Source: an uncultured Ruminococcus sp.
GTDB taxonomy: Bacteria > Bacillota > Clostridia > Oscillospirales > Ruminococcaceae
Assembly: GCA_949291125.1 (NCBI GenBank)
Contig: CASEUJ010000002.1
Coordinates: 62,001-126,000 of the forward strand
Direction of reading: 5' to 3'
DNA length: 64,000 nucleotides
Position numbers and translations under genes: made by a program. This document shows positions 28,412 to 38,813 of this stretch, piece after piece; the first letter of the stretch is position 1, and every line of letters begins with the position of its first letter. A model generated the notes under the pieces. That model worked only from the letters and a program-made list of their open reading frames with translations. It ran no database searches and was not told where the DNA came from.

Positions 28412-29938
28412 TCACGATTCTCCACCCAGTGGCAGGCACGATGTATGAATTACAGACGATTGTCGCTTTTCACGTAAAAAACATAGTACAAGACTATACA
28501 AGCTTAGTGCCAAGATCAGGTATAGTATCATTCCCAGAATATTATCATGTAAAGCTGGAATCACTGCCTGTGGAACAGAAGCAATGGTAAATGCAAACAT
28601 AGCGGCAAACAGCGGCTTTCCTACCAGCTTTCCAAAGTGAAACCGCAGTCCTGCTGTTTTTAATGCCATACGCAGGCGATTGCAGTTGCCAAACACATTG
28701 CTGGTATAGTATGATCCAACAATGCCATAAAATCCGAACAACGGAATACAGATCAGTACAACGCAGATGCGAATAACATATTCCGCCAGATAATTTAGTG
28801 ACGAAAAATTCTGTTTGCCCATTCCTTTGATCAAGGCTTCAAGCACAATCTCCAGATAGATAAACGGCACAACTGGTGCTAAAATACAGATCATTTTGCC
28901 GGAAAGTGTGCCGCCATCCATCCATTTACCGATTACAGTGCCAAATCGTAAAAGGATGGCTGCAATCAGAATTGCAAAGATCAGTGTTAATGCAATGACG
29001 CGTTCAGTTAAATCCTGCAATCGCTTTTGATTACCACCAGCATTGGCACGTGCCACTTCAGGGATCAGTATTCCGGACAATGCGCAGAGTATCGTAGAAG
29101 GGAAAAATAAAACCGGGATTACGATGCCTTCAAATGTACCAAACTGTTGTAGTGCATGATGGGCGCTATCTCCGAACTGACGCAGCGTCATAGGAATCAA
29201 AGCGTCGTTTGCCGTACTGAGCAGTGATGTCAAACAACCACCAAACGCCACAGGAATGGCAAGATACACATATCGTCGGAATGAAAGACTGCATGTTGAT
29301 TCAACAGGTGCACGAGAATGCAGATACATAGCAATCAACACAGTTGCAGTGAAAAGAACGGATGCCGCCATGCTGCATATCAGATCTGTGCAGAGCTGTT
29401 CAGGTGAAGCACTTTTCCGCAGGCATAATAACAGCATGAAGATTCCGGCACGCAGCGAAAATTCAGCAACGTCACAAAATGCTGTCACAGATACCCGGCA
29501 AATTGCGTTAAAATATCCCTTTAGGCAGGCACTGATTGTACAAATAGGTAAGATTAGCGCCATAAGGCGAACTGCATTTGCAAGTGACTCATTTTGCAAA
29601 AACCGAAAACTTAGCGGTTCTGCAAACCAAAAAATAAATCCAGACACGGGGATCGAAAGGAACATACAAAGCATCAACGCATAGCGCAGAATACGCCCGG
29701 GATTTCCACAGTTCTTTCCGAGTTCTTCAGAAACAAAACGGCTTGCACATAACATAGCGTTTCCGCCGGCAAGCATTGCTGCAAGATTGAAGAACGATCC
29801 AACAAGCGCAAATGTCCCAACACTGGCAGCACCAACTCGTCGCGTCATCCACGCATTTAATAAAAGTCCCAAACATTCCAACACAAACTGGATTGCCGTC
29901 ATTTGTATTGTATCACGTATCACACTGCGTTTGCGCAT
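28412..29938 (-). CDS. MurJ/SpoVB-like polysaccharide flippase (MOP superfamily)
   Basis: A 508-residue integral membrane protein with about 14 hydrophobic helices. Its start (RDTIQMTAIQFVLECLGLLL) and the AGGNAMLCASRFVSEE and GILIPEVARA motifs fit the oligosaccharide-flippase group related to MurJ and SpoVB. It could move lipid II or a lipid-linked polymer across the membrane during wall or spore-cortex synthesis. The ATG preceded by GGGGAGG is chosen; a longer open frame upstream crosses the recQ terminator. Confidence 0.8.
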   Translation of the reverse strand: MRKRSVIRDTIQMTAIQFVLECLGLLLNAWMTRRVGAASVGTFALVGSFFNLAAMLAGGNAMLCASRFVSEELGKNCGNPGRILRYALMLCMFLSIPVSGFIFWFAEPLSFRFLQNESLANAVRLMALILPICTISACLKGYFNAICRVSVTAFCDVAEFSLRAGIFMLLLCLRKSASPEQLCTDLICSMAASVLFTATVLIAMYLHSRAPVESTCSLSFRRYVYLAIPVAFGGCLTSLLSTANDALIPMTLRQFGDSAHHALQQFGTFEGIVIPVLFFPSTILCALSGILIPEVARANAGGNQKRLQDLTERVIALTLIFAILIAAILLRFGTVIGKWMDGGTLSGKMICILAPVVPFIYLEIVLEALIKGMGKQNFSSLNYLAEYVIRICVVLICIPLFGFYGIVGSYYTSNVFGNCNRLRMALKTAGLRFHFGKLVGKPLFAAMFAFTIASVPQAVIPALHDNILGMILYLILALSLYSLVLCFLREKRQSSVIHTSCLPLGGES

Positions 29939-29994
29939 CGGCTTTTCCTCCCCTCTCTTCCAAGCATATGCACAAACGGGTAAAAACATACAAA

Positions 29995-30040
29995 AACAGC
30001 GATATGCCTGACAAGTTGATGTCGGGTGTATATCGCTGTT
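29995..30040 (-). terminator. Intrinsic terminator of the nusB-recQ operon
   Basis: On the minus strand, an 11-bp stem (AACAGCGATAT and complement) with further pairing in the loop is followed by TTTTTG. It begins 4 bp after the recQ stop codon. Confidence 0.75.
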
Positions 30041-30044
30041 TGTC

Positions 30045-31895
30045 TTATTCAGAAGATTTTGATGTATGATTGCGTAGGATGCCAAGGAATTGTCTGCCAT
30101 ACTTTTGTGCTTTGATAACACCAACGCCTGCCACTTGACGCATTTCATGTAGATTAATTGGTCGTTTGCGGCACATATCGCGCAACGTTGCATCAGAAAA
30201 GATAAAGAACGGAGGAACACCTTCACGCTCGGAAAGCTTTTTTCGTAACGCACGTAATTCCTGAAAAAGTGCAGCGTCTTCTGGCGGCATTTCATAATCG
30301 GGATGTTGTTTGGCAATTTGTTTTTCCTTTTTTATAATCGGTACACGCCATGTTATCGTTTTTTCATCACGGATGACAGCTGCTGCTTTGGGCGTAAGCG
30401 TAAGTTCCTGGTATTCATGAAAATCCCGAAGGATAAGACATTCTTGCCGCACCAGTTCTTCAATCATGGCGCCAATCTCACGCTGAGACAAATCCTGTAA
30501 AATGCCGTATGTAGAAAGCGAATCAAGATGCATCTGCTGGATCACATCACGTTTGCTGCCACCCAGAACATTTGCTGTCATTGTTCGGCTTAGGTGATAA
30601 CCAGCTTTTTGTGCACGATAGACACAGGATATGATCTTTTTGGCTTCTAGCGTGATATCTGTTTTTTGGTAATTCGTCTGACAGCATGAGCAATTGTCAC
30701 AGCTGTCTGGCGCAGATTCGCCAAAATAGCGCAAAAGCCGCTGACGCAGACATGTTGTCGATGTTGCATAAAATGTCATTTGTTTCAAACGTTCTTTACT
30801 CTTTGCGATCAGCGATTCCCGGAGATCCTCATCTTCGATCTCTGCCGCTTCCTGACTTCGTTCGATCAAAAATGTATTTGTCCGTACATCTCTACCACTG
30901 TAAAGTAGAATGCACTGTGCCGGTTCGCCATCCCGTCCGGCACGTCCAGCCTCCTGGTAATAGCTTTCCAGATCCTTTGGCATGTTATAATGCACCACAA
31001 ACGAAACATTCGATTTATCGATTCCCATACCAAATGCATTTGTCGCAACCATTACTGTTTTGCGATCATAGAGAAAATCCTCCTGATTCCGGGCACGTTC
31101 TCTATCAGATAGCCCAGCATGATAACGCGTTGCAGCATAGCCATTTTCGCAAAGTGCCATACACACCTCTTCTACAGATTTACGTGTTGCACAATAAACA
31201 ATGCCACTTTTCCCATGATTTTCTTGCAATATCCCGAGTAGTTCTTCCATTTTATTGCGTGGTGTACGGACGCCAAAAAATAAATTTTTTCGGTCAAAGC
31301 CGGTTTTGATTGTTTCTGGTTGACGAAGTTGAAGAAATCGTGCAATATCTCGTTCTACCTGTGCAGTTGCAGTTGCAGTAAACGCCGTACAGATCGGACG
31401 TTTTTGCAATTGCGATAAAAACACCGGGATATCTAAGTAACTCTGACGAAAATCTTGTCCCCATTGTGACACACAGTGTGCTTCATCTACAGCAACCATA
31501 CTGATCGGAATGCGCTGTGCCACGCGTAAAAAGCCCTCTGTCATCAGGCGTTCTGGTGCAACATATAACAGTTTGTACTGGCCATACTGTATTCCTTGCA
31601 TTGTTGCGTAGAATTCTTCTGATGTAATGCTACTGTTAACATATGCCGCTGGAATACCCACTTGATGAAGCGCCTCTACCTGATCCTTCATTAGGGAAAT
31701 AAGCGGCGAAACTACGATCGTCACACCGGGAAGGAGAAGCGCAGAAATCTGATAGCACACAGATTTTCCGGCACCGGTTGGCATAACTGCAAGCACGTCT
31801 TTTCCTGAAAGGATTGCATCAATCGCTTTTTTTTGCCCAATACGAAAAGCAGCATGACCAAAATATTGTTGTAATAGTGATTCTGGTTCTTTCAT
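30045..31895 (-). CDS. recQ: ATP-dependent DNA helicase RecQ
   Basis: A 3'-5' helicase of 616 residues with the full RecQ layout: helicase core with Walker A MPTGAGKSVCYQ and DEAH box VDEAHCVSQWG, RQC zinc cysteines (LRQRLLRYFG, then CDNCSCC), winged helix and a C-terminal HRDC domain (LREGV region to RQFLGIL). It overlaps recN by ATGA, so the two DNA-repair proteins are probably made together. Confidence 0.95.
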   Translation of the reverse strand: MKEPESLLQQYFGHAAFRIGQKKAIDAILSGKDVLAVMPTGAGKSVCYQISALLLPGVTIVVSPLISLMKDQVEALHQVGIPAAYVNSSITSEEFYATMQGIQYGQYKLLYVAPERLMTEGFLRVAQRIPISMVAVDEAHCVSQWGQDFRQSYLDIPVFLSQLQKRPICTAFTATATAQVERDIARFLQLRQPETIKTGFDRKNLFFGVRTPRNKMEELLGILQENHGKSGIVYCATRKSVEEVCMALCENGYAATRYHAGLSDRERARNQEDFLYDRKTVMVATNAFGMGIDKSNVSFVVHYNMPKDLESYYQEAGRAGRDGEPAQCILLYSGRDVRTNTFLIERSQEAAEIEDEDLRESLIAKSKERLKQMTFYATSTTCLRQRLLRYFGESAPDSCDNCSCCQTNYQKTDITLEAKKIISCVYRAQKAGYHLSRTMTANVLGGSKRDVIQQMHLDSLSTYGILQDLSQREIGAMIEELVRQECLILRDFHEYQELTLTPKAAAVIRDEKTITWRVPIIKKEKQIAKQHPDYEMPPEDAALFQELRALRKKLSEREGVPPFFIFSDATLRDMCRKRPINLHEMRQVAGVGVIKAQKYGRQFLGILRNHTSKSSE

Positions 31896-33592
31896 GAAAC
31901 CACATCATCCTTTTCTTGGTTTTGCCGTTGCCAATGTTCAAGTTCTTCTCTTGCACTTTGTAGCATTAATTCACTCGGTGTATCACCACCCATGATACGT
32001 GCGATTTCACGAACACGTCCTTCTGTATCTAGAGCTGTCACATGTGTTTCGGTACGACCAGATTCCGTTTGCTTTTCAATCATTAGATGTTGATCCGCCA
32101 TGACTGCGATCTGTGACAAGTGCGTGACACATAGAACTTGGTGCAGCTGTGCCACTTCATGCAATTTCATTCCAATTTTTTGTGCAGCTTTGCCGCTGAC
32201 ACCGGTGTCAATCTCATCAAAAATCAGTGTCGGTACACCATCTCGGTCAGCAATAACACATTTCAGTGCTAGCATGATACGTGATAATTCACCGCCGGAA
32301 GCGATCCGTGCAAGTGGACGCGGCTCTTCTCCACGATTGGCAGAAATCAGAAACTCAAGACTATCCATGCCGTGAATCGTCAATTTTCCCGTGGTGTGTT
32401 TTCCGACTAATACGACATTTGGCATATTCAGAAAAGTCAATTCTTCCGTTACAGCTGTAATAAAACGTTCTAGCGTCTTTGCACGATATTCGGAAAGCGC
32501 CTTTGCCTGAGATGACACCTGCTCCAAAAGCAGCGTGCGTTTCTGCTGCATCTGTGCGATCTCTTCTGTGTCTTGATGCATCTGTTCCAGTTCGTTGTAG
32601 GCTTCAGCACGACGTGCAACTAATTCATCCCCATCACTACATTGATATTTCCGACAGAGATGTCGGATATCCTGGAGACGTTTCTGAACAAATTCTAAAC
32701 GCCGGGGATCCAGGTCGATCTGGTCACGCAGTATGCGACAGTCTGCTGCAATGTCGCGCAGTTCGATCCCAGCTGTCGAAAGGCGCTGTGTAAGTGATGA
32801 GAATTCCTGTCGCATTTCTGAAAATGAAGTCAACTCCTCCCCAGCAGCATTTGTCAGGGACACAGCAGATGTATCACTTCCCATGCTGTCTAGAGCTTCC
32901 GCAGCATTTTGAAGCGCTAATGCAATTTCTTCCGCATGCTGCAACAGATCCAGCTCATGTTCTAATGCCATTTCTTCGCCACTTTCGAGCTCAAGTGCAT
33001 CGACATCATTGGCAAGGCTTTGCAGAATGCTGCGGCTATGAGTTCGGGCTTGTTCCGCCTTGACAAGCTGATTCAGGCGCTTTGCTGTCTTTTGTAGCAT
33101 GCGAAACGTTTCCTGATATGCCAGAAGCAATGTATCATCACCGCCAAAGGTGTCAAGGATCTGGAGATGATGTTCTGGAGAAAGCAGGATCTGATTGTCG
33201 TGCTGGCCGTGAATATTGATCAAAATATCGCCAATCTCTCGCAAAACAGACACAGTCGTTGTATGACCATTGATCCGTGCAGTACTACCGCCATCTGCAG
33301 CGATTTCGCGCGTCAGAAGCAATTCATCGTCCTCATGCGCGATCGATAATGTATCCAGACGTGCCTGTACCATTGGTTCAAGCTTTGTAAAAAGTGCTGT
33401 GACAACTGCCTTTTTACAGCCAGTTCGCACAATATCGCGCGTTACACGCTGCCCCAAAACCGCATGGATTCCATGGATCAAGATTGATTTTCCGGCACCT
33501 GTTTCACCAGTGAACACGTTGAAATGCGGTGTAAACCGGATCCGCGCATGAGAGATCACTGCCAGATTTTCAATTTCCAGTTCGGTTAGCAT
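31892..33592 (-). CDS. recN: DNA repair protein RecN
   Basis: An SMC-like ATPase of 566 residues acting early in double-strand break repair. Walker A is TGETGAGKSILI near residues 30-41. Two coiled-coil stretches flank a central hinge, and the C-terminal half carries SGGELSRIMLALK and Walker B LIFDEIDTGVSGK. The ATG after AGGAGGG is used; the longer frame upstream overlaps argR. The start overlaps the end of argR by 23 bp. Confidence 0.95.
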   Translation of the reverse strand: MLTELEIENLAVISHARIRFTPHFNVFTGETGAGKSILIHGIHAVLGQRVTRDIVRTGCKKAVVTALFTKLEPMVQARLDTLSIAHEDDELLLTREIAADGGSTARINGHTTTVSVLREIGDILINIHGQHDNQILLSPEHHLQILDTFGGDDTLLLAYQETFRMLQKTAKRLNQLVKAEQARTHSRSILQSLANDVDALELESGEEMALEHELDLLQHAEEIALALQNAAEALDSMGSDTSAVSLTNAAGEELTSFSEMRQEFSSLTQRLSTAGIELRDIAADCRILRDQIDLDPRRLEFVQKRLQDIRHLCRKYQCSDGDELVARRAEAYNELEQMHQDTEEIAQMQQKRTLLLEQVSSQAKALSEYRAKTLERFITAVTEELTFLNMPNVVLVGKHTTGKLTIHGMDSLEFLISANRGEEPRPLARIASGGELSRIMLALKCVIADRDGVPTLIFDEIDTGVSGKAAQKIGMKLHEVAQLHQVLCVTHLSQIAVMADQHLMIEKQTESGRTETHVTALDTEGRVREIARIMGGDTPSELMLQSAREELEHWQRQNQEKDDVVS

Positions 33593-34061
33593 CAAATCCC
33601 TCCTGTTTTTCCATTGCCCTTGCATAAGAAATTGCAAAATCCCGTGCTTGCTGTGTTGTATATAATAGGACAAACACTGTATCATCTCCGGCAATCGTTC
33701 CGACAACATCTTCGCGATGCAACGCGTCCAATGCCACGCAAATTGCAGGCGCAGTGCCGGAACGACAATGGATCACAGCAATATTTCCTGCAAAATCTGT
33801 GCGTAACGATGCATTCTGGATCATATCAGTCATGGGGATGGTATTACTTTTTTTCTCAAAAACGGTATAACAGGCGCGCTTGCCACTACGGCGTGCTTTA
33901 GAAATGTTAAGTTCACGAATGTCGCGCGATAATGTTGCCTGCGTCACATCGAATCCCAGCTCTGCCATTTTTTTCTGTAAAGCATACTGTGTTGGAATTG
34001 CCTCCTGCATCACAAGCCGGATCAGAGCGTCCTGTCGCGCTTTCTTTTCGCTGTGTTTCAT
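33570..34061 (-). CDS. argR: Arginine repressor ArgR/AhrC
   Basis: A 163-residue winged-helix repressor. The DNA-binding half contains VTQATLSRDIRELN and the C-terminal half contains the arginine-binding and trimerisation segment GTIAGDDTVFVL. It controls arginine synthesis and breakdown. Its place between nadK and recN matches the Bacillus/Clostridium order tlyA-(nadK)-argR-recN. Confidence 0.93.
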   Translation of the reverse strand: MKHSEKKARQDALIRLVMQEAIPTQYALQKKMAELGFDVTQATLSRDIRELNISKARRSGKRACYTVFEKKSNTIPMTDMIQNASLRTDFAGNIAVIHCRSGTAPAICVALDALHREDVVGTIAGDDTVFVLLYTTQQARDFAISYARAMEKQEGFDANRTGN

Positions 34062-34930
34062 TGTCTTCCCTCCTTGAGCGGCTGCATGAGCTTGCGGCTG
34101 AGCGAATCAAAAAAAGTATTGCCGCTCAGATCCAGAATCGGTACAGTCTGTTTTGATCCAGAAATCGACAGGGTGTGTTCTGGTGGGAATGTAATTGCTT
34201 TTTCACCATCTGCACACAGCCGTACATCATGCTCGCCGCGTACCTGACAAGTCACTTGCAGTTCATTCTGCGGTGAAAATAAAATCGGTCTTGCCGAAAG
34301 TGCATGCGGACAGATCAGCGTCATTTCGACGCAGGCAAATTCCGGTTCAATAATCGGACCGCCAGCAGAAAGCGCATACGCTGTCGAACCGGTCGGTGTA
34401 CTAAAAATCACACCGTCTGCTCGATATTCTCCCAGAAGAACTCCATTTCGTGATACCTGAAATTCAACAACACGCGAATAATTCCGGGATATCACAATAT
34501 CATTAAGCGCAACAAAATCACGTACACACGTCTCGTTTGCATCACGCAATATCCCGCGCAGCAACATGCGCTGAGAAACCCGATAGTCTCCAGTTTGCAG
34601 TCTTGCGATCTCACCGATCTGATCTGGCTCCATTGATGCAAGGAATCCTAATCGTCCGGTGTTGATCCCAAGCAATTTTGCAGTCGTCCCAACGACATGT
34701 CTGGCACAATGCAATATCGTGCCATCTCCGCCAATGGCAATGGCAACATCAGCGTCTTGTACTGCGTTCAAAAAGGGCGCAATACAGACAAAATCGAGCC
34801 CCTTTACTTGATCTATACAGGATGGATCGACCCAGATTGTCATGCCATTACGATATACAGTTTTACACACTTTTCGCGCCACTTCTGCCGCGTTTCCTCT
34901 TTGCAGATGTGGAAATAGCACCACTTTCAT
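34058..34930 (-). CDS. nadK: NAD kinase
   Basis: Phosphorylates NAD to NADP. It has 290 residues with AIGGDGTILHCAR, GINTGRLGFL and the substrate loop TPTGSTAYALSAGGPI. It overlaps tlyA by ATGA and argR by 4 bp, so it belongs to the same transcript. Confidence 0.95.
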   Translation of the reverse strand: MKVVLFPHLQRGNAAEVARKVCKTVYRNGMTIWVDPSCIDQVKGLDFVCIAPFLNAVQDADVAIAIGGDGTILHCARHVVGTTAKLLGINTGRLGFLASMEPDQIGEIARLQTGDYRVSQRMLLRGILRDANETCVRDFVALNDIVISRNYSRVVEFQVSRNGVLLGEYRADGVIFSTPTGSTAYALSAGGPIIEPEFACVEMTLICPHALSARPILFSPQNELQVTCQVRGEHDVRLCADGEKAITFPPEHTLSISGSKQTVPILDLSGNTFFDSLSRKLMQPLKEGRQ

Positions 34931-35733
34931 GCTCTTTTCTCCTTTTTACGCACCGCAAACGCCGTCGCAACGATCTCGTGCAAATCCGGTGTGACTGATA
35001 TTGACTGCGATTTATGCAACACTGCGAGATATTCGATATTCCCAGATCCGCCGAGAATTGGTGATGGCATGAGAAGCCGGAGCGATAGGCCATGCACTGT
35101 AAACAATTGTATTTGTTCCATCAGCACACGGATATGCACCTTTTCAGACAAGACAAGCCCATGCTTTCCGATATGTTCGCGTCCGGCCTCAAATTGTGGC
35201 TTAATCAACACCACTGCCATACCATCGGGCTGTAAAAACGCTGTTACAGACGGCAAAACAAATTGCAAGGAAATAAACGAAACATCAATTGAAAAAAAAC
35301 CGATTGGCTCTTTGATCTGATCGGGCGTAATATTCCGGATATCTGTTCCTTCCCATGAGATCACACGCGCATCATCTCGCAGCACTTGTGCAAGCTGATC
35401 ATGCCCGACATCGATGGCATAAACTTTTGCCGCACCATGGCGAAGCATACAATCGGTAAATCCGCCAGTCGAAGCGCCAATATCCATACAAACAAGCCCA
35501 GATAAATCGATGTTTGCCTGCAAAAGTGCATGTTCCAATTTCAAACCGCCGCGTCCAACAAAAGGAAGATCTTCACCAATCAAAGTGATCTGGTCATTCT
35601 CCCCCACTAAAAACGCTGGTTTTTGACAAATTATTCCGTTTACCGAAATCTGACCATTCTGTATTAGCTGTTTGGCACGCTGGCGGCTTGTGGTAAGTTC
35701 GTTTGCCACCACGGCGATATCCAATCGTGTCAT
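34927..35733 (-). CDS. tlyA: TlyA/YqxC-family rRNA 2'-O-methyltransferase
   Basis: A 268-residue protein: an S4 RNA-binding domain (residues 1-65, TTSRQRAKQLIQNGQISVNG) and an FtsJ-like methyltransferase domain with the SAM motif MDIGASTGGFTDCML. Homologues methylate 16S/23S rRNA, and some are described as hemolysins. It overlaps dxs and nadK by 4 bp each. Confidence 0.9.
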   Translation of the reverse strand: MTRLDIAVVANELTTSRQRAKQLIQNGQISVNGIICQKPAFLVGENDQITLIGEDLPFVGRGGLKLEHALLQANIDLSGLVCMDIGASTGGFTDCMLRHGAAKVYAIDVGHDQLAQVLRDDARVISWEGTDIRNITPDQIKEPIGFFSIDVSFISLQFVLPSVTAFLQPDGMAVVLIKPQFEAGREHIGKHGLVLSEKVHIRVLMEQIQLFTVHGLSLRLLMPSPILGGSGNIEYLAVLHKSQSISVTPDLHEIVATAFAVRKKEKRA

Positions 35734-37643
35734 GCGCCAAATTCCTCCGTAGAAAGTTGCTGCATCCGTTCAAAAATTGCCTGTTCGGAAAATCCCATAG
35801 CCGCAAGCTGAGAAGCAACCGATGCCTGTGGGAAATATTGTTTTGGTGCAACACGTGTATATGTGCCGCGATAGCCGCGTTGCATCAGCTGATCGCCCAT
35901 GATCTGGGAAATGCCACCATAATAGTATGCCTCTTCCAGAAAAACTACATGACGATATGTCATAGCAATATCTATAACAGCATCGTTAAGCGGAAAGATC
36001 CGCGTCAGCTTCAACAGATCACAAAAGATTCCCTGCTCCCTTGCACGCATATTGGCACGATAAAGCAGATCATAAACCCTGCCATAAGAAATGAAGAGAA
36101 TATCGGTTTTATTGCCTGAAACATGTGTGTATTCTGTGTTCAGAGCGCTTTTATCAAATACACTATTATCGGCACCACGGGGATATCGCACGCATGCAAG
36201 ACCACGATCCCGATAGAGTGCGCGTCGCAGACAGAGCCGCAGTTCATCGTAACATGCCGGAGCATAGATCGTTGTTCCAGGGATGCTACTGAGGTAGGAA
36301 ACATCATAAAGCCCGTGATGTGTTTCACCATCTTCCCCAACAACGCCGGCACGGTCGATCCCTAATACCACATGGAGTTTTCCAATTGCCACATCGTGCA
36401 TTAGCTGGTCATATGTGCGCTGTAAAAATGACGAATAAACGGCAAACACCGGGAGCCTTCCGGTAGAAGCAAGCGCAGCAGAAAAAGTCACAGCATGTTG
36501 TTCCGCAATGCCGACGTCATAATAACGATTCGGAAATTTTCGGGAAAAATAGTGCAGCCCGGTACCATGTTCCATTGCTGCGGTAACGGCACAAATCCGT
36601 GTATCTTGTTGCGCCAGACGCACCAATTCCTTCCCGAACACATCAGAATATGTGTCAACGCCAGAAACTTCTGGATTTCCAGTTTCGATGTCAAATTTCG
36701 AGATGCCGTGATACTCGCCGGGGTTGTCCTCCGCCGGAGTATAGCCCTTTCCTTTCACCGTACAAATATGAACAAAAACTGGACGATGATATTCTTTTGC
36801 TGCGTGTAAGACTTCTTCGAGAGCCTCAATATTGTGACCATCAACAGGTCCCAAATAAACAAATCCGAAGTCTTCGAACATCGTAGCAGCCGGCAACAGC
36901 GCCTCACGAACTACACTTTTTGAGTTCTTGATTACTTTTGCAACAGATGGTCCGATTGTGCCTGCAGTTCGGTTCAGGCGGCGTTCCACAGCCTTTTTCG
37001 TGCGGACATAACCTTCTCTGCTGCGAATGGAGGATAGATACCGTGCAAGCGCTCCTACATTTTTAGAAATTGACATTTTATTGTCATTTAAGATCACAAT
37101 GATGTTGTTTCTTGACTTTCCGGCATTATTCATACCCTCATATGCAAGTCCGCCTGTCATTGCACCATCGCCGACAACAGCAACGGCAAAATGTTCGCGG
37201 TCACCTTGCAGTCGCATTCCTTCAGCAATGCCAGAGGCAACAGAAATTGCCGTGCTGCTATGACCGCTAATAAAACTATCGTGTACCGATTCTTCCGGCT
37301 TCGGAAAGCCGGAAATACCGCCTTCCTGTCGAAGGGTAGAAAGCTTATCACGTCTTCCGGTCAAAATCTTATGGGTATAACATTGATGCCCAACATCCCA
37401 GACAAATTTATCCTGCGGCGAAGAAAAGACGCGATGCATCGCCACTGTCAGTTCCACTGTTCCAAGATTAGATGCCAGATGTCCGCCAGTATGCGAGACA
37501 GTCTTGATCAGAAGACTTCGAATCTCCTGACAAAGCGTCTTGCACTGCGCCGCTGTCAGCTGTTTCAGATCCTGAAGAGAAGTAAGCTGGTCTAGCAATG
37601 GCTTCTCTGGATCGAAAATTGGTTTTGTTCCCATTTTATTCAT
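35730..37643 (-). CDS. dxs: 1-deoxy-D-xylulose-5-phosphate synthase
   Basis: The thiamine-diphosphate enzyme that starts the MEP isoprenoid pathway; 637 residues. Motifs are FVWDVGHQCYTHKILTGR, the ThDP site GDGAMTGGLAYEGMNN, LGPVDGHN and VGIAEQHAVTFSAA. The start may instead be the ATG at codon 4, which is better spaced from GATGGGG. It lies just after ispA, so one operon encodes both the first step and the prenyl-chain step of isoprenoid synthesis. Confidence 0.95.
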   Translation of the reverse strand: MNKMGTKPIFDPEKPLLDQLTSLQDLKQLTAAQCKTLCQEIRSLLIKTVSHTGGHLASNLGTVELTVAMHRVFSSPQDKFVWDVGHQCYTHKILTGRRDKLSTLRQEGGISGFPKPEESVHDSFISGHSSTAISVASGIAEGMRLQGDREHFAVAVVGDGAMTGGLAYEGMNNAGKSRNNIIVILNDNKMSISKNVGALARYLSSIRSREGYVRTKKAVERRLNRTAGTIGPSVAKVIKNSKSVVREALLPAATMFEDFGFVYLGPVDGHNIEALEEVLHAAKEYHRPVFVHICTVKGKGYTPAEDNPGEYHGISKFDIETGNPEVSGVDTYSDVFGKELVRLAQQDTRICAVTAAMEHGTGLHYFSRKFPNRYYDVGIAEQHAVTFSAALASTGRLPVFAVYSSFLQRTYDQLMHDVAIGKLHVVLGIDRAGVVGEDGETHHGLYDVSYLSSIPGTTIYAPACYDELRLCLRRALYRDRGLACVRYPRGADNSVFDKSALNTEYTHVSGNKTDILFISYGRVYDLLYRANMRAREQGIFCDLLKLTRIFPLNDAVIDIAMTYRHVVFLEEAYYYGGISQIMGDQLMQRGYRGTYTRVAPKQYFPQASVASQLAAMGFSEQAIFERMQQLSTEEFGA

Positions 37644-37689
37644 TCCCCATCTGTTTACTTCACATGCAAAAACAGATATTTTCCTTTCA

Positions 37690-38595
37690 TTATTTTTCCC
37701 TTATCAGCAATTCTCTTGTCAGATCAGTCAAAAAATCATGTTCTGAAAACTGTTCTAAGATTTCAAGCGCCTCCTGCGTTAGTATTTCAGCACGTTTTCT
37801 TGCTTCCTCCAGCCCAAGAAGTGTAACAAAAGTAGTTTTCCCCTCTTGTGCATCGCTGCCGACCGGCTTTCCAAGTACTTCTTCAGAGCCGGTAACATCA
37901 AGAATATCATCAACAATTTGGAAAGCAAGTCCCAGTTTTGCTCCATATTCATCTGCAAGAGTGCGCTGCGTTTTTGTGCTTTCTGCTGCGATGCATCCAA
38001 GCTTACATGCTGCACGGATAAGTGCACCTGTTTTTGCAGCGCACATTGCCGTTTGTTCTTCAAGTGTAACATCATTTCTCGTTTCAAATGCCATATCCAT
38101 GATCTGTCCACCGATCATCTCAGACGCACCAGTCGCCTTTGTCAAAACATGTAGCATCTGTACTTTTTGTTCTGCTGACAGGAATAGGTCATCAGCAAGA
38201 ATCTGAAACGCTTCATTCAGGAGTGCATCTCCTGCCAAAAGCGCAGTTGCAACACCAAACGCCTTATGACACGAAGGCTTTCCACGGCGGAAGTCATCGT
38301 TATCCATTTCCGGAAGATCATCATGAATCAGTGAAAATGTGTGGATCATTTCAAGTGCACATGCCGCAGCCATTGCGCCCTTTTGTGCAGTCTCGCTTGT
38401 TCCGCCGCAGAGTCGACAGAATTCCAGTACCAGAACCGGGCGGATTCGTTTTCCTCCTGCCGCCAGAGAATAGCGCATCGCTTCGACTACTTGTGCCTGA
38501 CGCTCTGTTTCCGGAGTTACCTGAACATAACGCAAAAGTTGTGTTTCGACTTGTTCCGCCAATGCTGCCAAATATTTTTTATGTGTCGTTTCCAT
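37690..38595 (-). CDS. ispA: Farnesyl/geranyl diphosphate synthase (polyprenyl synthetase)
   Basis: A 301-residue trans-prenyltransferase. The first aspartate-rich motif is DDLPEMDNDDFRRG and the second QIVDDILDVTG. The short-chain type (C15) is inferred from position and length. It overlaps xseB by 17 bp and precedes dxs, the usual order in Firmicutes. Confidence 0.93.
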   Translation of the reverse strand: METTHKKYLAALAEQVETQLLRYVQVTPETERQAQVVEAMRYSLAAGGKRIRPVLVLEFCRLCGGTSETAQKGAMAAACALEMIHTFSLIHDDLPEMDNDDFRRGKPSCHKAFGVATALLAGDALLNEAFQILADDLFLSAEQKVQMLHVLTKATGASEMIGGQIMDMAFETRNDVTLEEQTAMCAAKTGALIRAACKLGCIAAESTKTQRTLADEYGAKLGLAFQIVDDILDVTGSEEVLGKPVGSDAQEGKTTFVTLLGLEEARKRAEILTQEALEILEQFSEHDFLTDLTRELLIREK

Positions 38596-38794
38596 TATCT
38601 TTCTCCTCCTGATCCGTTAAAGAAACCGGCTGCATTTCAATCGTTAGCTTTGCCGTTTCAAGTTCTTTCTGACATGCCGCTGCAAGCTGCATCCCTTTTG
38701 TATATAATGTTACTGCTTCTTCAAGCGGTAGATTACCCTCTTCCAGTTTCTTTGTCAATTCCTGAAGTTCTTTCATATGTTCTTCAAATGCCAT
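38579..38794 (-). CDS. xseB: Exodeoxyribonuclease VII small subunit
   Basis: A 71-residue helical hairpin protein (FEEHMKELQELTKKLEEGNL, PLEEAVTLYTKGMQL) typical of XseB. It assembles round XseA. It follows xseA by 19 bp. Confidence 0.92.
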   Translation of the reverse strand: MAFEEHMKELQELTKKLEEGNLPLEEAVTLYTKGMQLAAACQKELETAKLTIEMQPVSLTDQEEKDNGNDT

Positions 38795-38813
38795 GGTTTT
38801 TCTTCACACTCCT